Assembly (NCBI GenBank): GCA_022361455.1
Contig: JAKSAW010000459.1
Location: forward strand, 1 to 53,800
Reading direction: 5' to 3'
Source of the DNA: Pseudomonadales bacterium
Lineage (GTDB): Bacteria; Pseudomonadota; Gammaproteobacteria; Pseudomonadales; Ketobacteraceae
Length of the DNA: 53,800 bases
Of this stretch, positions 18,920 to 27,256 are shown piece by piece (positions within the stretch are counted from its first letter, which is position 1; each line of letters opens with the position of its first letter). The notes beneath the pieces are model-generated. The model worked only from the letters and a program-made list of their open reading frames with translations, did no database searches and was not told the origin of the DNA. The position numbers and the translations under genes are program-made.

Positions 18920-19654
18920 ATGATAGCCCCAAGGTATTCTATGTATGCTGGTGATGCGTCAAATCAGTCTTTAAACGAACTAATCGAGCGTCATGCCGAC
19001 TTAGTCAAGCGCATCGCCCATCACATGATGGGGCGTATGCCCGCCAGTGTGTCCGTCGAAGACCTCATTCAAGCGGGCATGATTGGTTTGATTGATGCCA
19101 GCAAAAAGTTCGATCAAAGCAAAGGTGCCAGTTTTGAAACCTATGCGGGTATTCGCGTTCGCGGTGCCATGATCGATGAATTGCGCAAAGGTGAGTGGGC
19201 ACCACGCTCAGTGCATCGCAATTCACGTGCGATTCAAGATGCGATACAGGTGGTGGAGCACCGCACAGGACGCGATGCGACTGATCGCGAAGTGGCGGAA
19301 GAACTGGGTGTGGAGCTAGATGACTACTACTCAATGTTACAAGACACCATGGCCACCAAGTTGTTTAGTATCGACGAAATGCTGTCACCCGATGAGCAGA
19401 TTGATAAAGGGGTGAATGATTTAGATCGCTCTAATCCCTTTGAGGGTATGCAAAAAGATTCGCTGCGACAGCATTTGGCTAACGCGATTACTGAATTGCC
19501 AGAAAGAGAACAGTTAGTGTTGTCGTTATATTACGACGAAGAATTAAATCTCAAAGAAATTGGTGAAGTGCTAGGGGTCAGTGAGTCCCGTGTCAGTCAA
19601 CTTCATAGCCAAGCTGCGCAACGATTGCGCGCTCGCCTCAAAGCTTGGGCGTAA
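18920..19654 (+). CDS. fliA: Flagellar sigma factor FliA (sigma-28)
   Basis: A 244-residue sigma-70-family factor. Region 2 (RHADLVKRIAHHMMGRMPASVSVEDLIQAGMIGLIDASKKFD...FETYAGIRVRGAMIDELR), region 3 and region 4 (LPEREQLVLSLYYDEELNLKEIGEVLGVSESRVSQLHSQA) are all complete. It transcribes late flagellar and chemotaxis genes and is held by FlgM until the hook is complete. A second possible start, ATG 18941, has a better spaced AAGG; the first is chosen for tight coupling to fleN. Confidence 0.96.
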   Translation: MIAPRYSMYAGDASNQSLNELIERHADLVKRIAHHMMGRMPASVSVEDLIQAGMIGLIDASKKFDQSKGASFETYAGIRVRGAMIDELRKGEWAPRSVHRNSRAIQDAIQVVEHRTGRDATDREVAEELGVELDDYYSMLQDTMATKLFSIDEMLSPDEQIDKGVNDLDRSNPFEGMQKDSLRQHLANAITELPEREQLVLSLYYDEELNLKEIGEVLGVSESRVSQLHSQAAQRLRARLKAWA

Positions 19655-19829
19655 TTGCTTATTTCCCACAAAATTCATCTCAGATTTTCGGTATTGTGCT
19701 TCAATAAAAGTAGGCATTCATTATTTCCTTGAAATACATCATTTCTAGTAAATGTCTGCGATTAAGTCCGTGAGTTTAAAAGAAATTAACATGAATGCTC
19801 GCAAAAACTGGATACCCAGAATTCAGCTA

Positions 19830-19855
19830 CTAGACTTACTAAAGAGTAGGTCTAG
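19830..19855 (+). promoter_or_regulatory. Stem-loop in the leader of the chemotaxis operon
   Basis: CTAGACTTACT pairs with AGTAGGTCTAG across an AAAG tetraloop: ten Watson-Crick pairs and one G-U pair. It lies 30 bases before the cheY ribosome site in the 241-base fliA-cheY gap. No T-run follows, so it is not an intrinsic terminator. I could not find a convincing sigma-28 or sigma-54 promoter in this gap. Confidence 0.7.
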
Positions 19856-19895
19856 CCAACCTCAACGATGTGGATAAGGTTCTTCGGAGGCGACC

Positions 19896-20282
19896 TTGGA
19901 CAAAAACATGAAAATTCTCATTGTTGACGATTTTTCAACCATGAGACGAATCATCAAAAACCTTTTACGTGACCTTGGATTTACCAATACCCAAGAAGCC
20001 GATGACGGCAGTTCAGCGTTACCGTTATTAAAATCTTCGGATTTTGATTTTCTGGTAACCGATTGGAACATGCCAGGCATGACTGGTATTGAGTTGCTAA
20101 AGGCGGTTCGCGCAGATGAAAAACTGCAATCATTACCAGTGTTAATGGTAACTGCAGAAGCGAAGCGTGAGCAGATAATCGAAGCAGCTCAAGCCGGTGT
20201 AAATGGTTATGTTGTTAAGCCCTTTACTGCGCAAGCTTTGAAGGAAAAGATCGAAAAGATCTTTGAGCGAGTTGACGGCTAA
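19896..20282 (+). CDS. cheY: Chemotaxis response regulator CheY
   Basis: A 128-residue single receiver domain. It has the acidic pair D11/D12, the phospho-acceptor Asp56 in [13 protein letters not shown], the switch Thr in VTAEAKRE, and the Lys in YVVKPF. Phosphorylated CheY binds FliM to reverse the motor. TTG 19896 has GGAGG 5 bases upstream; ATG 19908 is possible and would start at MKILIVDD as in P. aeruginosa. It is the first gene of the cheYZAB-motCD operon. Confidence 0.96.
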   Translation: MDKNMKILIVDDFSTMRRIIKNLLRDLGFTNTQEADDGSSALPLLKSSDFDFLVTDWNMPGMTGIELLKAVRADEKLQSLPVLMVTAEAKREQIIEAAQAGVNGYVVKPFTAQALKEKIEKIFERVDG

Positions 20283-20308
20283 AAGACCGTAGGATTTAAG
20301 GGTGGTTA

Positions 20309-21094
20309 ATGAGCACGTCAGACAATAGTAGAGCGGACAATCCGATGATGGCTCAGGCGCGAGAGCTCCTGACCCAGCTGGAAAGTGGTAACTCTGTGGA
20401 TGCGATGCAGACCATCTCGAGTTTACACTTTCAAAGAGATCAGTTCCTCTATCAGGAAGTAGGGAAGTTAACGCGCAGTTTGCATACGGCAATTCGTAAT
20501 TTTGATATCGACACCGCCGATGACAACGCTGCAGCAAAGGACATGTCAAAAATGTCTGATGCTTCCGATCGCTTAAATTATGTGATCGAAAAGACTGAAA
20601 ACGCGGCCAATAAAACCATGGATTTAGTGGAAGATACCATTCCAATTTCATCTGACTTGGGTGATCAAGCTCGCTCACTTAAATCCGAATGGACAAAGTT
20701 GATGAATAAGCAAATGAAACCCGATGAGTTTCGTGCGCTCACTAAACAAATGGATTCGTTTTTAGATTTAGCAGCTGGTGAAACATCTAAGATCGATCAG
20801 AATCTTTCGAATATTTTACTAGCGCAAGATTTCCAAGATTTAACTGGCCAAGTTATTAAACGCGTAATTACTTTGGTTAAAGATGTGGAATCCAACTTAG
20901 TTGAGTTGGTGAGAATGGCTGGAACTGTAGATCATATTGCAGGTATTCAGCATGAGGAAGAGGAAGCCACCATAGCTAACCCAGAAGAAGATGCAGTGGG
21001 TGCCGAAGGCCCCATTATAAATGCTGAAGAACGGGATGATGTTGTAACAAGCCAGGATGACGTAGACGACTTGCTATCAAGTCTTGGTTTTTAA
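20309..21094 (+). CDS. cheZ: CheY phosphatase CheZ
   Basis: A 261-residue CheY-P phosphatase. The long helical hairpin carries the family catalytic region ILLAQDFQDLTGQVIKRVI near residues 168-190, with the Gln that orients the attacking water. The C-terminal tail QDDVDDLLSSLGF is the CheY-docking helix. In E. coli CheZ is held at the receptor array. Its tail resembles the FliM N-terminal motif and the CheA linker repeats here. It sits 26 bases after cheY. Confidence 0.96.
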   Translation: MSTSDNSRADNPMMAQARELLTQLESGNSVDAMQTISSLHFQRDQFLYQEVGKLTRSLHTAIRNFDIDTADDNAAAKDMSKMSDASDRLNYVIEKTENAANKTMDLVEDTIPISSDLGDQARSLKSEWTKLMNKQMKPDEFRALTKQMDSFLDLAAGETSKIDQNLSNILLAQDFQDLTGQVIKRVITLVKDVESNLVELVRMAGTVDHIAGIQHEEEEATIANPEEDAVGAEGPIINAEERDDVVTSQDDVDDLLSSLGF

Positions 21095-21108
21095 CGGAGC
21101 GATAGTGC

Positions 21109-23442
21109 ATGAGCTTTGATGCAGACGAGGAAATATTACAGGACTTTCTTGTCGAAGCGGGTGAAATCATCGAGTTGCTTTCGGAGCAGCTTGTTGAATT
21201 AGAAAACCGACCCGATGATATGGATCTCCTGAATGCCATATTCCGCGGATTTCATACCGTAAAGGGTGGTGCGGGTTTCTTACAGCTCGATACCTTAGTT
21301 GATTTATGCCACGCAGCAGAAAATGTCTTCGACATGCTGCGTAATGCAAAGCTCACTGTTAACGCTGAGTTAATGGATGTGGTGTTGCAGGCTTTAGATA
21401 GCGTGGTTGCTATGTTCGGTCAGGTTAATGCCCGTGAATACCCTGATGCCGCAGACCCACAATTAATGGCGGCTTTGCACGCTATCATCAATGGTGAATC
21501 GCCTGCTGCAGCGCCAGCGGCGGAAGCAGCACCCGCTGCTCCACCTGCACAAGAAGCGCCTGCGGCCCCCGAACCAGCCGCTGCCGGTGGCGACATTACT
21601 GATGAAGAATTTGAGCAATTCCTTGATGCTATTGATGATGAGGAAAAACCAGCGGAAGCGGCCGCACCAGAGCCAGCAGCACCTGCAGCAGATGATGGTT
21701 TCATTGATGTGGATGCTAGTGAACCTGCTGCTGCGGATAATGATTCCGATGAAATTTCTGAAGAAGAATTTGAAGCACTATTAGATCAATTGCATGGTCA
21801 AGGTGGTGCCCCTGGTCAAAATGATCAACCTGCCGCCGCTACTGCACCAGCCGCAGAGCCTGAAGCTGCCGCACCGGCAGGCGATGAAATTACCGATGAC
21901 GAATTTGAAAACTTACTAGATGAGTTGCATGGCAAGGGTAAAGGACCAACCACCGATGCTGCAGCTCCTGAAGCTGCGGCCGCCCCAGCTGCTGCATCCG
22001 GTGATAGCGAATTAATCACCGATGATGAGTTTGAAAACTTACTAGATGAACTCCATGGCCAAGGTAAAGGGCCAACCGCTGCTGCAGCACCAAAAAGCTC
22101 TACACCAGCCGCCCCAGCAGCTCCACAACCAGCAGCACCTGCACCGGCTCCAGAACCGGCGGCTGCACCTGCACCAAAACCTGCTGCGGCCAGTGCGCCT
22201 GCACCAGCAGCACCTAAAGCTGCGGCTCCCAAAAAGGCACCGGCAAAACCTGCAGGGCCAGCAAAAGATGCTGTGCCAGCGGAAACAACGGTACGTGTCG
22301 ATACCAAACGCCTCGACGATATTATGAATATGGTTGGGGAATTGGTGTTAGTTCGTAACCGCTTAGTACGCTTGGGATTAAAGAGTGCCGATGAAGCAAT
22401 GGCAAAAGCGGTTGCCAACTTAGATGTGGTAACTGGTGATCTGCAAACCGCAGTGATGAAAACTCGGATGCAGCCTATCAAGAAAGTGTTTGGTCGCTTC
22501 CCTCGTGTTGTACGAGATTTGGCGAGAAACCTTAAGAAAGAAATTAACCTCGAGCTTGAGGGTGAAGAAACGGATCTGGACAAGAACTTGGTAGAAGCGC
22601 TTGCGGATCCGTTAGTGCATTTGGTTCGTAACTCTGTTGACCATGGTATTGAGGCGCCAGATGTTCGCGAACAATCAGGTAAGTCGCGCTCAGGTAAAGT
22701 TGTGCTATCTGCAGAACAAGAGGGCGATCATATCGTGCTGTCCATTACCGACGATGGCGGCGGAATGGATGCCAATGTGCTACGCAGAAAGGCTGTAGAA
22801 AAAGGCTTAATGGATCAAGAAGCTGCGGATCGCTTGAGTGATCATGAAGCATTTAACTTAATTTTCCACCCTGGCTTTTCTACTAAAGATCAGATTTCTG
22901 ATGTGTCGGGTCGTGGTGTTGGTATGGATGTGGTGAAAACCAAGATCAGCCAACTTAACGGCACCATCGACGTTCAGTCAGAAAAAGGTGTTGGCACTAA
23001 GATTGCGATTAAGGTGCCGCTGACACTTGCTATTATGCCAACGCTTATGGTGATGCTGGGTGATCAAGCATTTGCATTACCTTTGGTAAGCGTGAGTGAA
23101 ATATTTCACTTAGATTTATCAAAAACCAATGTGGTAGATGGCCAAGAAGTGGTAGTTGTTCGTGAAAAACCATTACCATTGTTTCATTTAAAGCGCTGGC
23201 TTATTAATAGCGGTTACGAAGAGAAAAATGAAGCTCATGTGGTGATCGTTTCGGTTGGTACCCAGAAAATGGGCTTTGTAGTGGACCAATTAATTGGCCA
23301 AGAAGAAGTGGTTATTAAGCCGCTAGGTAAAATGTTGCATGGCACCCCTGGTATGGCGGGTGCAACTATTACTGGTGATGGACGAATCGCTTTAATTCTA
23401 GATGTACCTAGTATGTTGAAAGCATACGCTAATAGGTCATAG
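21109..23442 (+). CDS. cheA: Chemotaxis histidine kinase CheA
   Basis: A 777-residue kinase. The HPt (P1) domain has the phospho-accepting His49 in FRGFHTVKGGAGF. The dimerisation domain is at about 393-455, the ATPase at about 490-640 (LVHLVRNSVDHGIE, DDGGGM, GRGVGMDVV), and the CheW-like P5 domain at about 640-775. No recognisable P2 domain is present. The P1-P3 linker holds four short acidic repeats (residues 162-317) inside Ala/Pro-rich sequence. CheA phosphorylates CheY and CheB in response to receptors. It follows cheZ by 14 bases. Confidence 0.97.
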   Translation: MSFDADEEILQDFLVEAGEIIELLSEQLVELENRPDDMDLLNAIFRGFHTVKGGAGFLQLDTLVDLCHAAENVFDMLRNAKLTVNAELMDVVLQALDSVVAMFGQVNAREYPDAADPQLMAALHAIINGESPAAAPAAEAAPAAPPAQEAPAAPEPAAAGGDITDEEFEQFLDAIDDEEKPAEAAAPEPAAPAADDGFIDVDASEPAAADNDSDEISEEEFEALLDQLHGQGGAPGQNDQPAAATAPAAEPEAAAPAGDEITDDEFENLLDELHGKGKGPTTDAAAPEAAAAPAAASGDSELITDDEFENLLDELHGQGKGPTAAAAPKSSTPAAPAAPQPAAPAPAPEPAAAPAPKPAAASAPAPAAPKAAAPKKAPAKPAGPAKDAVPAETTVRVDTKRLDDIMNMVGELVLVRNRLVRLGLKSADEAMAKAVANLDVVTGDLQTAVMKTRMQPIKKVFGRFPRVVRDLARNLKKEINLELEGEETDLDKNLVEALADPLVHLVRNSVDHGIEAPDVREQSGKSRSGKVVLSAEQEGDHIVLSITDDGGGMDANVLRRKAVEKGLMDQEAADRLSDHEAFNLIFHPGFSTKDQISDVSGRGVGMDVVKTKISQLNGTIDVQSEKGVGTKIAIKVPLTLAIMPTLMVMLGDQAFALPLVSVSEIFHLDLSKTNVVDGQEVVVVREKPLPLFHLKRWLINSGYEEKNEAHVVIVSVGTQKMGFVVDQLIGQEEVVIKPLGKMLHGTPGMAGATITGDGRIALILDVPSMLKAYANRS
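21592..22059 (+). repeat. Four acidic helix repeats encoded in the cheA linker
   Basis: The repeats are at CheA residues 162-175 (DITDEEFEQFLDAI), 214-230 (DEISEEEFEALLDQLHG), 259-275 (DEITDDEFENLLDELHG) and 301-317 (ELITDDEFENLLDELHG). The last two are nearly identical, including a following K/Q-GKGPT, which suggests recent duplication. They are separated by Ala/Pro-rich spacers. Confidence 0.92.
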
Positions 23443-23459
23443 CTATTTTTGAGGATCGG

Positions 23460-24584
23460 ATGCCGATAAAAGTTTTAATAGTCGATGATTCAGCGTTTTT
23501 TCGTCGACGAATAAAAGAAATATTGGAAAAAGATCCTCAGTTGGAAATTGTGGGTGGCGCGGATAATGGTCAGGTAGCTCTGCAAAAAGTCGATGAGCTG
23601 CAACCTGATGTTATCACCATGGATTATGAAATGCCGGTGATGGATGGGATCACGGCGGTGCGGCAAATCATGGCTAAGCGACCAACACCCATTTTAATGT
23701 TCTCCTCTTTAACTTACGAAGGCGCCCGCGTTACATTGGATGCATTGGACGCCGGTGCGGTGGATTATCTTCCCAAAAGCTTCGAGTCTATGTCGAGTAA
23801 TCCCACGGAAAGCTCGAAGTTGTTGCAAGAAAAAGTGGTTGCTATCGCTAAGTCGCGAGTTGCTCTAACTAGAGTATCACCGCCAACCGCTGAAAAACCA
23901 GCTGTTAGTAAAGCTGCTTCTCCTAAGCCTACCGCTTCGCAACCTGCAGCTCCTCAACAGAGACCAGGTGCTGAACCGGCACGACATGTTGCCGATGCCG
24001 CCACTGAACAAGTTAAAAAGAACCGCCCACGTTTATTAATTATTGGCGCTTCTACCGGCGGACCTATTGCTCTGCAAAAAGTTCTTACTGGTTTGCCGGC
24101 TAATTTTCCTTTACCGATTTTAATTGTTCAACATATGCCTGGCACTTTTACACAGGCGTTTGCGCAACGCTTGGATCGGGTTTGCCAAATTCGCATTAAA
24201 GAAGCTCAAGATAATGATGCGCTTCGTCCTGGTATGGCCTTGTTAGCTCCTGGTGGAATGCAGATGCTCATCAACGACGGTGCGCAAACGGTTTCTGTTA
24301 TCGAAGGAAGTGAGCGTCTGCAATACAAGCCGAGTGTTGATGTTACCTTTGGTTCAGCAGCTCGATCATTAAAAGGCAAGGTTCTTGCATTGGTTCTAAC
24401 AGGCATGGGTCATGATGGCCGTGAAGGGAGCAAGCTACTCAAGCGTGAAGGTGCTAATGTTTGGACTCAGGACGAAGAAACCTCGGTAGTTTATGGTATG
24501 CCAATGTCCGTTGAGCGTGCAGGTTATTCCGATTTAGTCCTACCTATTGATAGTTTTGCTCAAAAGTTAAAACAGATTTATTAA
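23460..24584 (+). CDS. cheB: Chemotaxis methylesterase CheB
   Basis: A 374-residue response-regulator methylesterase. The receiver has Asp55 in VITMDYEMPVMDG. After an Ala/Pro-rich linker (about 145-185), the esterase domain has the catalytic Ser in IIGASTGGP, His in VQHMPGTF and Asp in GMGHDGREG. It removes methyl groups from chemoreceptor glutamates for adaptation. No cheR is visible in the window; in Pseudomonas cheR lies elsewhere. It begins 17 bases after cheA. Confidence 0.96.
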   Translation: MPIKVLIVDDSAFFRRRIKEILEKDPQLEIVGGADNGQVALQKVDELQPDVITMDYEMPVMDGITAVRQIMAKRPTPILMFSSLTYEGARVTLDALDAGAVDYLPKSFESMSSNPTESSKLLQEKVVAIAKSRVALTRVSPPTAEKPAVSKAASPKPTASQPAAPQQRPGAEPARHVADAATEQVKKNRPRLLIIGASTGGPIALQKVLTGLPANFPLPILIVQHMPGTFTQAFAQRLDRVCQIRIKEAQDNDALRPGMALLAPGGMQMLINDGAQTVSVIEGSERLQYKPSVDVTFGSAARSLKGKVLALVLTGMGHDGREGSKLLKREGANVWTQDEETSVVYGMPMSVERAGYSDLVLPIDSFAQKLKQIY

Positions 24585-24611
24585 TTTTTACTTAGAGCAG
24601 CGCAAAAGCAT

Positions 24612-25355
24612 ATGGATATTCTCAGTATCACCGGTTTGTTATTGGGTGCCGTTGCCATTATTGGTGGTAATGCACTTGAAGGCGGACATTTGTCTGGTCT
24701 GACCAATGGCCCGGCGGCAGTGATTGTTCTTGGGGGGACATTTGGTGCCGCCATGTTGCAAACCCCAATGTCTATTTTTCTGCATTCCTTTTCTGTTGTT
24801 CGCTGGATTATTTTTCCACCTCATATTCCCATGGAAGAAAACATCGTCAAGGTTATCGATTGGAGCATGATTGCTCGTAAAGAGGGTTTGTTGGGGTTAG
24901 AGGCTGTTGCCGATGAGGAGCTAGATCCTTTTGCAAGAAAAGGCTTACAGCTTTTAGTAGATGGCGGAGAGCCAGAAAATATTCGCAGCATTCTTGAAGT
25001 GGAGTTACTCACACAAGAAGAGAAAGATATTCAAGCAGCCAAGGTTTATGAAGCCATGGGCGGCTATTCGCCAACCATTGGAATCATCGGGGCGGTGATG
25101 GGCTTGATACATGTAATGGGTAATCTTGCCGATCCAAGCAAGCTGGGTGGTGGCATTGCTACAGCGTTTGTTGCCACTATTTATGGAGTGGGAGCGGCGA
25201 ACTTAATTTTCTTACCGGTGGCCGCCAAAATTAAATCTGTTGTAAGAAATCAAAGTAATCAACGTGAAATGATGATCGAAGGCTTGATCGCTATCGCCGA
25301 TGGCGAGAATCCCAGAACGATTGAGTCAAAACTCGAAGGCTATTTAATAAAGTGA
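24612..25355 (+). CDS. motC: Flagellar motor stator protein MotC (MotA family)
   Basis: A 247-residue MotA-type stator subunit with four membrane helices, a cytoplasmic loop between helices 2 and 3, and the conserved SPTIGIIGAVMGLIHVMGNL and GGIATAFVATIYGVGAANL segments. With MotD it forms an ion channel that drives rotation. The MotCD name follows the Pseudomonas gene placed directly after cheB. motD starts 19 bases later. Confidence 0.94.
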   Translation: MDILSITGLLLGAVAIIGGNALEGGHLSGLTNGPAAVIVLGGTFGAAMLQTPMSIFLHSFSVVRWIIFPPHIPMEENIVKVIDWSMIARKEGLLGLEAVADEELDPFARKGLQLLVDGGEPENIRSILEVELLTQEEKDIQAAKVYEAMGGYSPTIGIIGAVMGLIHVMGNLADPSKLGGGIATAFVATIYGVGAANLIFLPVAAKIKSVVRNQSNQREMMIEGLIAIADGENPRTIESKLEGYLIK

Positions 25356-25374
25356 TGTATAGCGAGCGAGCACG

Positions 25375-26451
25375 ATGGCCAGGGCTGCGAGTGATAGACG
25401 CATTATGATTAGGCGTAAACAGCAAGAAATCCCAGAGAACCATGAGCGATGGGTGATTTCCTATGCTGACTTTATCACGTTGCTGTTTGCGTTCTTTGTT
25501 GTTATGTATTCCATTTCTTCAGTGAACGAAGGTAAATATAAAGTTCTATCAGATTCTCTTGTGAGTGTGTTTAATGCCAAAGCTGGTAGTGGTATCAAGC
25601 CAATTCAGGTGGCGGATCAGAAAAGCGGATCCGCTTCTTCCAATCGCATGATCCCTTTACCTATCCCTGGGGATTTCCCCGCCAAGGAAGATTATAAATA
25701 TACCGTTGAAGGTTTATTTGATGATGCCCAAGATCCGGCAATAAAAGATGGTCCTGAGCAAGGTGAAGTGAATGAGCTATCCAAAATCTCAGACGAGATT
25801 GCTGTGGCCTTCCAGGGTTTGATTTCTGATGAGCTAGCTAACGTCCGCACCACAAAAGATTGGATCGAGGTAGATATACAGTCCAGTGTATTATTTCCCA
25901 GTGGTAGTGCAGTGCTTTCCGGAAAAGCCTTGGGACTTCTTAAAAAAATAGCTGACGTGTTAGCGAGTTATGAAAATCCAATACATGTGGAAGGTTATAC
26001 AGATAACGTTCCTATAGAAACATTTCAGTTTCCTTCCAATTGGGAATTGTCCTCAGCCCGTGCTTCCGCAGTGGTGCGCTTTATGATTCGTGAGCAGGTT
26101 GCTCCTGAACGTTTGGCTGCGGTTGGTTATGGTGAGTACCATCCAGTGTCGGACAATGAAACTGAAGATGGACGTTCTAAGAATCGTCGAGTGGCAATTA
26201 TTATTTCTAAAAACTTACCTAAGAAAAGTGTCCTTGAAGAGGATCCAGATTTTAAAGTGGGTGCAGGGGTTACCGACATTGATGAGCCTATCGCCAGCGA
26301 TCCTGCGAGTCGTCAGGAAGCGGCCAAGAAAAGTTCTACCAAGGTCCCCCTAAAAATTTTAAAACTTGAGAACGGTGGGATTTTATTTTCTGGTGATCGA
26401 ACGCCGGCTAATGCAACGCCATTGGAAACGCCTCAAGGAGCCCAGCAATGA
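25375..26451 (+). CDS. motD: Flagellar motor stator protein MotD (MotB family)
   Basis: A 358-residue MotB-type subunit. The single membrane helix begins HERWVISYADFITLLFAFFVVMYS and carries the ion-binding Asp32. A plug/linker follows, then the OmpA-like peptidoglycan-binding domain at about residues 160-285 (VEGYTDNVPI, NWELSSARASAVVRFM, NRRVAIII). The C-terminal 70 residues are an extra charged tail. Its stop overlaps the parC start (ATGA), so the genes are translationally coupled. Confidence 0.94.
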   Translation: MARAASDRRIMIRRKQQEIPENHERWVISYADFITLLFAFFVVMYSISSVNEGKYKVLSDSLVSVFNAKAGSGIKPIQVADQKSGSASSNRMIPLPIPGDFPAKEDYKYTVEGLFDDAQDPAIKDGPEQGEVNELSKISDEIAVAFQGLISDELANVRTTKDWIEVDIQSSVLFPSGSAVLSGKALGLLKKIADVLASYENPIHVEGYTDNVPIETFQFPSNWELSSARASAVVRFMIREQVAPERLAAVGYGEYHPVSDNETEDGRSKNRRVAIIISKNLPKKSVLEEDPDFKVGAGVTDIDEPIASDPASRQEAAKKSSTKVPLKILKLENGGILFSGDRTPANATPLETPQGAQQ

Positions 26452-27248
26452 AAGTATGGGCGATAGCTAATCAAAAAGGTGGAGTTGGCAAAACAACGTC
26501 TGTTGTTGGTCTTGGTGGGTTGTTAGCTTCTCAAGGACAACGGGTATTGTTAGTGGATATGGATCCCCATGGATCATTAACGTCGTACTTTAAATACAAT
26601 CCTGATGAAATTGAAAAATCTGTTTTTCAATTGTTTCAGCACAAAGGGGAAGTGCCACTAGATTTGCCTCGGCATTTGGTCATTGACACTCCCTATAACA
26701 ACTTGAGTTTTCTAGCTGCTTCTACTTCATTAGCGATTTTAGAACGACAAGCACAAAATCAAGGTGGTATGGGGTTAGTGTTAACCAAAACCCTCAATTG
26801 TTTGAAGCAAGATTTTGATTACGTGTTAATAGATACGCCACCTATACTAGGCGTGTTGCTGATAAATGCGATGGCAGCTTGTCAGCAAGTTTTGTTGCCT
26901 GTACAGACTGAGCATTTAGCGATTAAGGGGTTGGAGCGAATGATGCGAACCCTAAAAATGGTGATGAACTCGCAAAAAAGGGAGCTTCCTTATACCGTTA
27001 TTCCTACCATGTTTGATCGGCGCACTTCCGCGTCGGTAGACAGTTTACGTATCCTTCGTAATACCTACGAAGGCCATATTTGGCCTTCAGCAATCTCAGT
27101 CGACACTCGATTTAGGGATGCCAGTAAGGCTGGAGTCCCCCCTAATTTGTATGAACCTGGCTCACGGGGCGTGAAAGCTTACATGTCTCTGCTAAAATAC
27201 TTATTAGGGCAGGAGCCAATCCGCATGGATAGTAGCGCAGTACCATAG
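26448..27248 (+). CDS. parC: ParA-like ATPase ParC, chemotaxis array partitioning
   Basis: A 266-residue ParA/MinD-family ATPase with Walker A KGGVGKTT (residues 10-17), VDMDPHGSLT and VLIDTPPILG motifs. Its place between motD and a CheW-domain protein matches the ParC gene of Vibrio and the equivalent ParA-like gene of Pseudomonas, where it directs chemoreceptor arrays to the pole and their segregation at division. It overlaps motD by 4 bases. The function is inferred from position and family, not from residues specific to ParC. Confidence 0.86.
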   Translation: MKVWAIANQKGGVGKTTSVVGLGGLLASQGQRVLLVDMDPHGSLTSYFKYNPDEIEKSVFQLFQHKGEVPLDLPRHLVIDTPYNNLSFLAASTSLAILERQAQNQGGMGLVLTKTLNCLKQDFDYVLIDTPPILGVLLINAMAACQQVLLPVQTEHLAIKGLERMMRTLKMVMNSQKRELPYTVIPTMFDRRTSASVDSLRILRNTYEGHIWPSAISVDTRFRDASKAGVPPNLYEPGSRGVKAYMSLLKYLLGQEPIRMDSSAVP

Positions 27249-27256
27249 GTGGGCAG

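Noticed and set aside
19655..19895. Possible sigma-28 or sigma-54 promoter before cheY
   Set aside because: No TAAA-N15-GCCGATAA or GG-N10-GC element with acceptable bases was found; the one GG-N10-GC hit is the ribosome site itself.
21825..22583. 252-codon minus-strand frame opposite cheA
   Set aside because: It is Ala/Gly/Ser-rich low complexity and mirrors the Ala/Pro linker of cheA, so it is a shadow frame without a ribosome site or any recognisable domain.
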